Shown: positions 1 through 5,957, counted from the first letter of the stretch. The stretch is DNA of 5,957 nucleotides from an uncultured Eubacteriales bacterium (GCA_900554725.1 USII01000068.1:1-5957), one strand, 5' to 3'. Notes: generated by a model not told the origin, from the letters alone. Translations and numbers: made by a program.

Positions 1-1
1 A

Positions 2-871
2 TCTGATTTTCGGCTGGGCGGCGAAAACCAGATTCTGCAGTTTAAGGAGAGTGTCTCCGGGCGGGGAATCCGCATTGGAAAAGCAGTGCAGGAGCTGGGA
101 GAGAAAGTGGAATGCATGGGCTTCTGCTCGGCCAGGGTCAGGCATGCCCTCTATGAGGAGCTGATCCAAGCGGGCATTGCGAGCGATTTTATCGAGACCG
201 CAGGGGTACAGCGCATGCGCCTCACTATCTTCGATCAGAAGGGAAACAGCAAAACGAGCTGTGTGCAGCAGGGCGCGGCGGTGGATAGTGCAGCGGTAGA
301 GCAGCTGGAAGTTGCCTATGCGCGCAATCTGGCAAAAATGGGCGAAGGGGATGTTGTGGCCCTTGGGGGAAGCGTTCCGGCGGGCGTGCGGAAGGAGATT
401 TATGCTTCCCTCATCAGCATGGCCAAGGAGAGAAAAATCCGAGCGGTGCTCGCGGCCCGGGGAGAATGCCTTTTGCAGGGCCTTGCAGCGGGCCCTTACG
501 CCGCGATCATCTCCCTTTTGGATCTGGAAGCTGCCGCAAAAGAAAAACTGATCGGAAAAAAGCAGATATGCCGCGCGGCCAGAGCAGCCCTGAGAAGTGC
601 AAAGGCGCGTTATTTCTGCGTAGCGACGGAGGAAAGAGTGTTTTTGATTTGGGAAGAAGAGACACTCTGCGCTCCGCTGAAAAAGGGATGCTGTGTATGG
701 GATGGGATGGCTGCCGGGCTGACTTATGCGGTGCAGTGCGGCGCAGAGCCCAGGAAGCTGCTGCAGGGTGTTGCCGCTGGTGGAGAGTTGTTGTGCAAAA
801 AAGCGCCTGTGGCCCAAAGGGAACTGGAAATGCGCATGCGGGAAATCCCAGTGGAAAAAGTGGAGGCCTAA
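2..871 (+). CDS. Divergent PfkB-family (1-phosphofructokinase/tagatose-6-phosphate kinase-like) protein, 5' partial
   Basis: The frame is open from base 2 to a TAA at 869-871, giving 289 visible residues. The true start lies upstream, because visible residue 1 aligns about 15-25 residues into FruK/LacC-type kinases (SDFRLGGENQIL resembles the family's N-terminal 'RLGEVNRA' stretch). The fold is recognisable: a GGSVPAG motif (usually GSLPPG) at 365-385, and WDGMAAG near 698-718 in the place of the GAGDxxxxG catalytic loop. Key residues are altered. The sugar-binding GGKGxN becomes SGRGIR, the KPNxxE motif becomes SLLDLE, and the GAGD anion hole becomes CVWD, with only the Asp (codon 701-703) retained. 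Family members phosphorylate fructose-1-phosphate or tagatose-6-phosphate with ATP in the cytosol; whether this one is active is doubtful. It precedes the epimerase-like gene by 71 bases and is probably co-transcribed with it. An internal GTG at 86 is not a credible start, as homology continues upstream of it. Family assignment is fairly sure, function is not. Confidence 0.75.
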   Translation, partial: SDFRLGGENQILQFKESVSGRGIRIGKAVQELGEKVECMGFCSARVRHALYEELIQAGIASDFIETAGVQRMRLTIFDQKGNSKTSCVQQGAAVDSAAVEQLEVAYARNLAKMGEGDVVALGGSVPAGVRKEIYASLISMAKERKIRAVLAARGECLLQGLAAGPYAAIISLLDLEAAAKEKLIGKKQICRAARAALRSAKARYFCVATEERVFLIWEEETLCAPLKKGCCVWDGMAAGLTYAVQCGAEPRKLLQGVAAGGELLCKKAPVAQRELEMRMREIPVEKVEA

Positions 872-942
872 AGGGCAAAGGCCAGAAGAGGGGTTTGCAG
901 GCTGGCGCTCTTTTATAGAAAGGAAAAACAGGAGGAAAAGGC

Positions 943-1947
943 ATGGAATTTCAAAAGCTGCGGGAATATCTTGGGGATACGGCCCAGGTGTTTGATGTAA
1001 AGCAATACCGGCTCATGGGGGGCAAGGCCGAGGGTGTGCGCGCCATAGATATCCATAACGGCGCGGGCATGGAGCTGACAATTCTGCCGGATCGGGGCAT
1101 GGATTTTTATCGGCTCAGATATAAGGGAACGACGCTGAATTTTCTGACGCCCACCGGCATTGCCGCTCCCTCCTATTTTGCGGAAGAGGCAGGCGGCATG
1201 GGGCAGATGTTCTTCGGCGGGATGATGCTGACATGCGGGCTGCGCAATATTGGGCTGCCCTGCCGGGAAAATGGGGCCTATTATGGGCCGCATGGGAATA
1301 TTACCTCTGTGCCGGCAGAGCATGTGAACATCCACTATTTTGAGGAAAATGGCGCTCCGGCTGTGAGCATTTCTGCGCTCATGCGGGATAATGGGTATGG
1401 AACCCGCCTGCTTTTAAAGCGCACGGTTACCATCCGCTATGGCATCAACGAGGTGGATTTGCAAGATCAAGTAGAAAACGATGGGTTTGAGCCTTCGCCT
1501 TTTATGGTGCTGTATCACTTTAATATCGGATATCCGCTGCTGAGTGAGTGTGCAAAGCTGCTTTTGCCCACACAGAAAGTAACGCCCCGAACGCAGCATG
1601 CGGCGGATCATGCTGCGCAGTATCTGGAAATCACCTCACCGGCGGCGGGTTATGAGGAGATGTGCTATTATCACGATCTGAAGGCAGATGAAAACGGTTG
1701 GGCTTCGGCGGGAATTTATAATGAAAAGGAGCATCTGGGGCTGAAAATTCTGTATGATAAGCAAAATCTCGATCACTTTGTGCAGTGGAAGATGCTGGCA
1801 AAGGGAACATATGTCATGGGCCTGGAGCCTTGCAATGCCACGATAAACGGCATGGCAGATGCCCGGGAAAACGGCACGCTCAAGACGATCCTCCCCGGGG
1901 AGAAAAAACACATGCATTTGAAGCTCTCTATCTTTGAGGAACTGTGA
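943..1947 (+). CDS. DUF4432 family protein, aldose 1-epimerase-like (galactose mutarotase fold)
   Basis: This 334-residue protein starts at an ATG with GGAGG (931-935) seven bases upstream. It matches the DUF4432 group of the galactose-mutarotase-like beta-sandwich superfamily. Conserved-looking stretches in order are LPDRGMD (48-54), GGMMLTCGL (92-100), GPHG (115-118), YHFNIGYPLL (191-200), GLEPCN (293-298) and LPGE (317-320). By analogy with aldose 1-epimerases, H192 or H117 and E295 are candidate acid/base residues; this is inference. No signal peptide or membrane segment is seen, so it is probably cytosolic. Mutarotases of this fold interconvert anomers of free or phosphorylated sugars, but the substrate of most DUF4432 members is not established to my knowledge. 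Its position directly after a kinase-fold gene suggests a role in the same sugar pathway. Length is normal and the frame is intact. The family call is confident, the precise reaction unknown. Confidence 0.85.
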   Translation: MEFQKLREYLGDTAQVFDVKQYRLMGGKAEGVRAIDIHNGAGMELTILPDRGMDFYRLRYKGTTLNFLTPTGIAAPSYFAEEAGGMGQMFFGGMMLTCGLRNIGLPCRENGAYYGPHGNITSVPAEHVNIHYFEENGAPAVSISALMRDNGYGTRLLLKRTVTIRYGINEVDLQDQVENDGFEPSPFMVLYHFNIGYPLLSECAKLLLPTQKVTPRTQHAADHAAQYLEITSPAAGYEEMCYYHDLKADENGWASAGIYNEKEHLGLKILYDKQNLDHFVQWKMLAKGTYVMGLEPCNATINGMADARENGTLKTILPGEKKHMHLKLSIFEEL

Positions 1948-2028
1948 GAAATTTGCAAACAGGCTGCGCCAGCGCTATGGAAAGGTTTGCGCAAGGGGCG
2001 GCGGGAAGGATAAAAAAGGAGAAAAGCG

Positions 2029-3465
2029 ATGAATATTGTGACAAAAGGATTAGAACCTGCCCGAGTGCTCAGCTATTTTGAGGAAATCAGCGCGATTCCG
2101 CGCGGTTCGGGCAATGAAAAGGGAATAGCGGATTATCTGGAAAATTTTGCAAAGGCGCACGGCCTTTTTTGCTACCGGGATGAGCTGCATAATATCATGA
2201 TAAAAAAACCGGCTTCTGCTGGGCATGAAGCTGCGGAAGCAGTGTTGCTCCAGGGGCATACGGATATCGTCTGCGAGAAAAATAATGATTGCCCTCACGA
2301 TTTTGAAAAAGACCCTTTAAAGCTCTATATCGAAGGAGATTATCTAAAAGCCGAGGGAACGACTTTGGGCGCGGATAATGGCACAGCCGTAGCGTATATG
2401 CTGGCGATTTTGGAGGATGATGCGCTGGTTCACCCGGCGCTGGAATGCCTGTTTACCGTGCAGGAAGAAACGGGTATGGATGGTGCACGCGGTTTTGACG
2501 GCAGCCAGATCTCTGCAAAAACCATGATCAATCTGGATGCCGGCCCGGAAGGCGTTGCGACGGTCTCCTGCGCAGGAGGCATGCGCATCGATATGAGAAA
2601 GCAAATGCAACAGATTCCCTTTGCCGGCAGGGCGCTCCGGCTTGAAATCAAGGGGCTTATGGGCGGGCACAGCGGCACGGAGATCAATCATAATCGCGCC
2701 AATGCCAATGTTCTTATGGCGCGCGTGCTCTACAATCTGCCAAAGGCGAATATCATTTCTCTGGCGGGCGGCAGCAAGGATAATGCCATTCCGCGGGAGT
2801 GCATTGCCGTTGTGGCGGTGCCGGATATTGCTGCGGCAAAAGAAGCGGCACAGAAAATGCAGGTGCAAATTCTGGCAGAATGCGCGGAGCTGGATAAGGG
2901 CTTTTGCATTCAGATGGAGGAAGTGGAGGCGCCGCCTACCATGGGAGATTGCGCCTGCTCCAAGCAAGTCATCTCTCTTATGTATCTGGCTCCAAATGGA
3001 GTGCTCTCCATGAGCCCATCCATGCAGGGGCTGGTGGAAAGCTCCAGCAACATGGGAGTTGTCCGCACGGAAGGGGAGGATATTTGGGTGTCCTTTTCTC
3101 CAAGGAGCAGCGTGGAGAGCCGGCAGGATCAGACGGAACAGCGCCTGAAAATTCTGGCAGAGGCGTTTGGGTTTGAATTCCATCTTAGAAACCGCTACCC
3201 GGGATGGGCGTACGATCCCAATTCCAGAATACGAGAACTGGCCAAGAGCACTTATGAGCAGATGTTTCAGCGGCCTTTCCGGCTAGAGGCAATCCATGCA
3301 GGGCTGGAGTGCGGCATTCTAAAAGCCAAGGCCCCGCAGATGGATATTGTGGCCATTGGCCCGGATGAGCACAACGGCCATACGCCGGATGAGGAAGTTT
3401 CGATTTCCTCCATGAACCGGGTATATCAGTATGTTCGGGCGCTGCTGGAAAAGTTGGCTCAGTAG
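2029..3465 (+). CDS. pepD: Aminoacyl-histidine dipeptidase (Xaa-His dipeptidase, peptidase family M20)
   Basis: This 478-residue protein has AAAGGAG (2015-2021) seven bases before its ATG. It is a full-length PepD-type dinuclear zinc dipeptidase that cleaves Xaa-His dipeptides such as carnosine, and related dipeptides, in the cytosol. Visible motifs are GHTDIV (H77, D79), GADNG (D116), QEETG (catalytic E146 and ligand E147), LDAG (D170), GGHSG in the lid/dimerisation domain (H214), AIHAGLECG (H424) and a C-terminal EHNGHTPDEE with ligand H451. Spacing matches known PepD proteins, in which the ligands fall near H80, D119, E150, D173 and H461. Metal ligands are complete, so activity is expected. 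The N-terminal EISAIPRGSGNE is also typical. It lies 81 bases after the DUF4432 gene on the same strand, with no terminator seen between, so it may be read from the same transcript while having no obvious pathway link. Transcription should end at the palindrome at 3496-3537. Confidence 0.95.
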   Translation: MNIVTKGLEPARVLSYFEEISAIPRGSGNEKGIADYLENFAKAHGLFCYRDELHNIMIKKPASAGHEAAEAVLLQGHTDIVCEKNNDCPHDFEKDPLKLYIEGDYLKAEGTTLGADNGTAVAYMLAILEDDALVHPALECLFTVQEETGMDGARGFDGSQISAKTMINLDAGPEGVATVSCAGGMRIDMRKQMQQIPFAGRALRLEIKGLMGGHSGTEINHNRANANVLMARVLYNLPKANIISLAGGSKDNAIPRECIAVVAVPDIAAAKEAAQKMQVQILAECAELDKGFCIQMEEVEAPPTMGDCACSKQVISLMYLAPNGVLSMSPSMQGLVESSSNMGVVRTEGEDIWVSFSPRSSVESRQDQTEQRLKILAEAFGFEFHLRNRYPGWAYDPNSRIRELAKSTYEQMFQRPFRLEAIHAGLECGILKAKAPQMDIVAIGPDEHNGHTPDEEVSISSMNRVYQYVRALLEKLAQ

Positions 3466-3495
3466 CTGCGGTACATAGGGAAATATATCCGAAAA

Positions 3496-3537
3496 GAAGA
3501 AGAGGCAAATGCCAAATTTGGCATTTGCCTCTTCTTT
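3496..3537. terminator. Bidirectional rho-independent terminator: perfect 40-bp palindrome
   Basis: Bases 3497-3516 are the exact reverse complement of 3517-3536, with AAATTT at the centre; a G-U pair can extend the stem on the plus transcript. The arms begin with an A/G-rich run (AAGAAGAGG) and end with a T/C-rich run (CCTCTTCTT), so a U-rich 3' side is present in either direction. It starts 31 bases after the pepD stop and lies beyond the 3' end of the minus-strand kinase gene. It is best explained as the shared terminator of two convergent operons. Confidence 0.85.
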
Positions 3538-3559
3538 GCCCCAAAAAACTCTTCCAGGG

Positions 3560-3588
3560 AAAAAGCAGGCGGCAGGTTCTGCCGCCTG
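3560..3588 (-). terminator. Rho-independent terminator of the minus-strand kinase operon
   Basis: A perfect 10-bp GC-rich stem (3566-3575 with 3579-3588, arms CAGGCGGCAG and CTGCCGCCTG) has a 3-base loop. Read on the minus strand it is followed, after one C, by five T (3564-3560), with a further T6 run at 3548-3543. It begins 20 bases past the kinase stop codon. It would act first on minus-strand transcripts, with the palindrome at 3496-3537 as a second stop. Confidence 0.85.
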
Positions 3589-3608
3589 AAGGTCTCCCAA
3601 AGGGTATT

Positions 3609-4556
3609 CTAGCGAAGAATTTTATAGCGCGCCAGCTTTTCTTCGATCAGGGAGCGATCATACTCGCCTGTTTTCATAAAGCTATCTACCATTTCACGAT
3701 TGGGAACGCCTGCACGGCCGCCAATCGCGGTGCATTTGATGGAGGAAACAGCGTTGGAGAACTGCGCCGCCTCGTCTGGGCGCATATTCTGGAGCAGCGC
3801 ATAGATGTATGCCCCATGATAAACATCCCCAGCGCCCACGGTATCTACAACCTTTACCTTATATCCCGGGGCGAAATAGAAACCGCCATCCCATTTGACG
3901 ACAGACCCGCGATCTCCCAGGGTAAACACGGCAATTTTCGGGCCCAACTTGCGAACTTTTTCCAGATTGCCTTCAAAATCCTCGCTCTCGCCAAAAAGCT
4001 TCTTATAATAGAACTCTGAGCCGATGAACACATCAAATTTGGGCATCATGGCCTGCATTTCATCCGAATAGCCGTCGCCGTCCACCGTGACAATGCCTCC
4101 TGCCCGATGGATTAAATCGGCCAGGCGGTGGCTCACAGCATCCGCATTTTCAAGGTGCAGAATTTTATGCTCGGCCACAAAGGCTTCGTCTATATCCTCC
4201 ACACTGTATTTGCGGCCAGTGGGCATCTGGAAGATGATGTTGCGGCCGTGAGTCACTTCATCCGAAAGAACAAGGGAAAAGGCGGAAGTACCGTCTCGAA
4301 GGATGCGGGAGGTATCGATATGATAGCGCTCAAAATCCTGAATGATGCACTGCCCATAGTAGTCTTCGCCTACCATGCCGATCATGGAGCCCGTTGCGCC
4401 AAGCTGCCCGAGCGCCGTCAAAGCAGAGGCAACTTTGCCCCCGAACTGCCAGCTGGTTTCCAGAATCTGGGCGCCTTCATCCTTTTTTGTAGGAAGATGA
4501 TCGATATGCACGAGGTTGTCTACGGTGGCATTGCCGTAAGCAATTACTTCTCTCAT
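3609..4556 (-). CDS. PfkB-family carbohydrate kinase, YihV-like (ribokinase superfamily)
   Basis: I start this 315-residue protein at the ATG at 4556-4554, because AAGGAGA (4569-4563) sits just upstream; a longer in-frame reading to 4598 would run through an intercistronic hairpin and lacks homology. It is an ATP-dependent cytosolic sugar kinase. Motifs in order are GNATVD at 8-13 (D13 in the sugar-contacting position), FGGKVASA (38-45), a lid and TVDGDG region (157-162), GSEFYYKKL (179-187, in place of NxxE), TLGDRG (212-217) and DTVGAGDVYHGA (238-249) with catalytic base D244. The tail KCTAIGGRAGVP (274-285) and the segment before it resemble E. coli sulfofructose kinase YihV (KVDVVDTTGAGDVFHGA, KCTRPGGRAGIP) more than ribokinase or fructokinase. 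The substrate cannot be fixed from sequence: sulfofructose, fructose or another ketose or nucleoside are possible. It is second in an operon with the isomerase-like gene, 52 bases downstream. All catalytic motifs are intact. Confidence 0.88.
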   Translation of the reverse strand: MREVIAYGNATVDNLVHIDHLPTKKDEGAQILETSWQFGGKVASALTALGQLGATGSMIGMVGEDYYGQCIIQDFERYHIDTSRILRDGTSAFSLVLSDEVTHGRNIIFQMPTGRKYSVEDIDEAFVAEHKILHLENADAVSHRLADLIHRAGGIVTVDGDGYSDEMQAMMPKFDVFIGSEFYYKKLFGESEDFEGNLEKVRKLGPKIAVFTLGDRGSVVKWDGGFYFAPGYKVKVVDTVGAGDVYHGAYIYALLQNMRPDEAAQFSNAVSSIKCTAIGGRAGVPNREMVDSFMKTGEYDRSLIEEKLARYKILR

Positions 4557-4562
4557 AAAAAA

Positions 4563-4569
4563 TCTCCTT
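4563..4569 (-). promoter_or_regulatory. Ribosome binding site fixing the kinase start
   Basis: On the minus strand AAGGAGA is followed by six T and then ATG (4556-4554). The spacing is optimal and selects this start over a longer in-frame reading to 4598. Four T and a strong hairpin lie directly 5' of the site. Confidence 0.85.
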
Positions 4570-4596
4570 AAAAGGGCTCCGGGAAGGCCGGAGCCC
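4570..4596 (-). terminator. Intercistronic terminator-like hairpin between the isomerase-like and kinase genes
   Basis: A perfect 9-bp GC-rich stem (4574-4582 with 4588-4596, arms GGGCTCCGG and CCGGAGCCC) has a 5-base loop. On the minus strand it is followed by TTTT and then directly by the kinase ribosome binding site. It resembles a short intrinsic terminator with a weak U4 tract. It may partly end the transcript after the upstream gene, or protect or process the mRNA, giving less kinase than isomerase. It begins 12 bases after the upstream stop codon. Hairpin seen directly; function inferred. Confidence 0.6.
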
Positions 4597-4608
4597 AAGT
4601 CGCTTCAA

Positions 4609-5703
4609 CTATTGATGTTTTGCGCCCGGCGGGTGGCTCCAGATAATGCCTACCCCATCAGGGGAAACGATTTCCGCGCCGCAAAGGCCATAGGGCAGGA
4701 AGAGCTCATCGCCCTTTTTAATCTCCATTTCGCCGCCCTCATAGACCAGCTTGCCGCTGCCCTCCACAACAATGCCAATTTGCACAAACCCAGTGGTGTG
4801 CAGGGGAGCGCTGCCCTTGACATCAATGCGCGTGCAGGAGAAGTATTCCGTCTGGTTAGGCCCGATGAGGATGACCTCTTTTCCCCAATCCCCCTGGCGG
4901 ATGACAGTGGGTGTAATCTTCCAGCGCTTGAGATTCTCCTCGTAGCTGCAGCCATCGTAGATATATGTGCCAAGCAGGCGTTCGTCGAAGGCAGCCTCTT
5001 CTTCGGGTGTGACATCCGGCTTATGCTTGCAGAGCCGCTCTGCGCCCACGGTGATATCCGAAGGCTCCTGCACCTCTACAACAAAGCAGCCCGCGCCAAT
5101 AGCGTGGGGCAGCCCGCCGCCCACGAAAAAGACATCCCCCAGCTGCACCTGTATCTTATGGCAGCAATCTTCCATGGAGCGGATATCATCGCGGTAATAG
5201 GGCTCGGCAAATTTTTCCCTTGTCACGCCCTCTTTAAATCCAAGGTACATGTAGGGCGGCTCGGGAACATCATCTCTAAGGCCAATGACAATCCAGCTCT
5301 CTGCCTTGCCGTAGTCGCTGTTAAAAGCTTTTTTTGCATATTCCCGCGTCGGGTGGGACTGCAATCCCAGCTGATACTGCGCATCCAAAAGCTTCACTAG
5401 CACACCCAGGCTTTTGCCCGAAATGGCCATATGCTCCTGCCCGAGAATCTCCTCCGGGTGAGACTGGAGCATATCGTAGAGATAAACGCGCTTGCCATCC
5501 GGCAAGTCCACCTGGGCGCGGCCCTCATAGGGGTTGCCCATTTCCTCGGTGTTGAAGACGACGCAGTCCGAACCAACCCATGCTTCGGGGCGGCCATTGT
5601 CCAACGCCGGCTCTATGCCGCGGAACTTATCGATCTCTCTGCCACCGGGATAGCGCACCAGCTTGTTGGGGACCAGACGCCAAGGAACCTTGTAAAATTC
5701 CAT
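4609..5703 (-). CDS. Class I mannose-6-phosphate isomerase-like protein (cupin, zinc-dependent)
   Basis: I start this 364-residue protein at the ATG at 5703-5701, preceded by GGGAGG (5716-5711) at seven bases. The longer 382-residue reading would begin inside the -10 box of the promoter. Type I phosphomannose isomerases interconvert mannose-6-phosphate and fructose-6-phosphate in the cytosol using one metal ion. The expected zinc ligands are visible: H117 in LQSHPTREYAKK, E135 in KAESW and H200 in GLPHAIGAG. EVQEPSDIT (210-217) matches the family's 'EIQxxSDTT' strand. A C-terminal cupin half follows (about 285-345, with HTTGFVQIGIVVEGSG and KKGDELFLPYG). The family normally has an Arg two residues after the final Thr of SDTT; here the run is SDITVGAER, so the Arg may be displaced or lost. 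The substrate could therefore be mannose-6-phosphate or another phosphosugar or ketose/aldose pair. It is the first gene of the minus-strand operon with the PfkB kinase. Family sure, exact substrate not; I withhold the symbol manA. Confidence 0.85.
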   Translation of the reverse strand: MEFYKVPWRLVPNKLVRYPGGREIDKFRGIEPALDNGRPEAWVGSDCVVFNTEEMGNPYEGRAQVDLPDGKRVYLYDMLQSHPEEILGQEHMAISGKSLGVLVKLLDAQYQLGLQSHPTREYAKKAFNSDYGKAESWIVIGLRDDVPEPPYMYLGFKEGVTREKFAEPYYRDDIRSMEDCCHKIQVQLGDVFFVGGGLPHAIGAGCFVVEVQEPSDITVGAERLCKHKPDVTPEEEAAFDERLLGTYIYDGCSYEENLKRWKITPTVIRQGDWGKEVILIGPNQTEYFSCTRIDVKGSAPLHTTGFVQIGIVVEGSGKLVYEGGEMEIKKGDELFLPYGLCGAEIVSPDGVGIIWSHPPGAKHQ

Positions 5704-5710
5704 ACAAAAC

Positions 5711-5716
5711 CCTCCC
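5711..5716 (-). promoter_or_regulatory. Ribosome binding site fixing the isomerase-like gene start
   Basis: GGGAGG on the minus strand lies seven bases before the ATG at 5703-5701, where the homologous N-terminus (MEFYKVPWRLVPN) begins. Upstream in-frame ATGs at 5757 and 5754 overlap the -10 box and cannot be on the transcript from that promoter. Confidence 0.85.
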
Positions 5717-5752
5717 AAACTCCTATGCATTTTTGATATACAGGTTATTTTC

Positions 5753-5781
5753 ATCATACTACGCCAGGATAGAAATTACAA
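5753..5781 (-). promoter_or_regulatory. Sigma-70/SigA-type promoter for the isomerase-kinase operon
   Basis: On the minus strand TTGTAA (5781-5776), a 17-base spacer and TATGAT (5758-5753) form a promoter with optimal spacing: four of six matches at -35 and five of six at -10. Initiation near 5746 would give a leader of about 43 bases before the ATG at 5703. No leader hairpin or riboswitch is evident in that short stretch. Confidence 0.7.
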
Positions 5782-5917
5782 TATAAAGCGGGAACAAATT
5801 GGCATGGATTTGATAGAAAAGTGGCAGCAAAAAGAACGAAGAAAAGAGGGAGGCCTATGGCAAGAAAAACGGCGCTGACATGGCATTTTTGGGCTTGGGA
5901 CCGCTCTTTTGTTCCGC
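5782..5917. other. Divergent intergenic region, no gene recognised
   Basis: Between the two outward-facing promoters I see no convincing gene, RNA gene or terminator. It contains an imperfect inverted pair: AAGCGGGAACAAA at 5786-5798, and TTTGTTCCGCTT at 5908-5919, which is its complement apart from one missing base. The right copy overlaps the plus-strand -35 box; the left copy lies just upstream of the minus-strand -35 box. A regulator site is possible but unproven. Confidence 0.4.
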
Positions 5918-5946
5918 TTGCCAAACGGCCGGGAGGGTGCTATGAT
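5918..5946 (+). promoter_or_regulatory. Sigma-70/SigA-type promoter with extended -10, reading out of the window
   Basis: TTGCCA (5918-5923), a 17-base spacer and TATGAT (5941-5946), with TGC directly before the -10 box (extended -10), make a strong promoter pattern on the plus strand. Initiation would fall near 5953, so the gene it serves starts beyond the right edge. It makes 5704-5957 a probable divergent promoter region. Confidence 0.65.
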
Positions 5947-5957
5947 AAGACCATCGA

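Noticed and set aside
507..1335. Minus-strand frames of 145 and 140 codons opposite the first two genes
   Set aside because: Low-complexity Pro/Phe-rich or His-rich translations with no motif; they overlap genes supported by homology.
1948..2028. Possible terminator between the DUF4432 and pepD genes (GCAAAC at 1954-1959 and GTTTGC at 1985-1990)
   Set aside because: Only a six-base pairing across a 25-base gap, with no U-tract; not a credible terminator.
2344..3183. 279-codon minus-strand open frame opposite pepD
   Set aside because: It lies wholly within a clear PepD gene, shows no recognisable domain and has the His/Arg-rich composition typical of antisense frames.
3525..4019. 164-codon plus-strand open frame opposite the YihV-like kinase
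   Set aside because: It starts inside the terminator palindrome and runs antisense to a supported kinase; no recognisable domain.
4557..4598. Longer N-terminus for the YihV-like kinase (14 extra residues)
   Set aside because: The extension would be encoded by the intercistronic hairpin and ribosome binding site region and has no family resemblance.
4612..5400. 262-codon plus-strand open frame opposite the isomerase-like gene
   Set aside because: Antisense to a well-supported gene with intact zinc-ligand motifs; no ribosome binding site or family resemblance.
5857..5957. Plus-strand open frame beginning ATGGCAAGAAAAACG after GGGAGG and running off the right edge
   Set aside because: Only 33 codons are visible, the peptide is Trp-rich and unrecognised, the GGAGG-to-ATG gap is only three bases, and a strong promoter lies inside it. 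A gene beyond the window served by that promoter is the better reading, though a partial CDS cannot be excluded.

Overview
This 5,957-base window looks like a chromosomal segment of a moderately GC-rich Bacillota bacterium, probably of the class Clostridia. The basis is strong AGGAGG-type ribosome binding sites before nearly every gene, compact same-strand gene runs, TTGnnn-N17-TATGAT promoters and the protein families present. Genus cannot be assigned from the sequence alone.

Left half, plus strand (2-3465): three genes in a row with gaps of 71 and 81 bases and no terminator seen between them. They are a 5'-truncated, divergent PfkB/1-phosphofructokinase-family protein (2-871), a DUF4432-type aldose-1-epimerase-like protein (943-1947) and an M20-family aminoacyl-histidine dipeptidase, PepD (2029-3465). 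The first protein has lost most of the signature residues of a sugar kinase but keeps the position of the catalytic aspartate and an intact reading frame.

Centre (3466-3608): a convergent intergenic region with two terminator-like structures. One is a perfect 40-bp palindrome that can stop transcription from both sides. The other is a GC-rich hairpin with a U-tract, oriented for the minus-strand operon.

Right half, minus strand (3609-5703): a two-gene operon. A class I mannose-6-phosphate-isomerase-like protein (4609-5703) is followed by a PfkB-family sugar kinase (3609-4556) whose C-terminal half resembles the sulfofructose kinase YihV. A terminator-like hairpin lies between them, immediately before the kinase ribosome binding site. 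A good promoter for the pair lies at 5753-5781.

Right edge (5704-5957): an intergenic, probably divergent promoter region. A plus-strand extended -10 promoter at 5918-5946 points to a gene beyond the window.

Functionally, four of the five genes belong to carbohydrate-handling families (two kinase-fold proteins, an epimerase-like protein and a phosphosugar-isomerase-like protein), so this is probably part of a sugar-catabolic neighbourhood; PepD is a housekeeping peptidase. I see no mobile element, CRISPR array, tRNA, rRNA or clearly new system. The most intriguing items are the degenerate kinase and the uncertain substrate of the kinase/isomerase pair.
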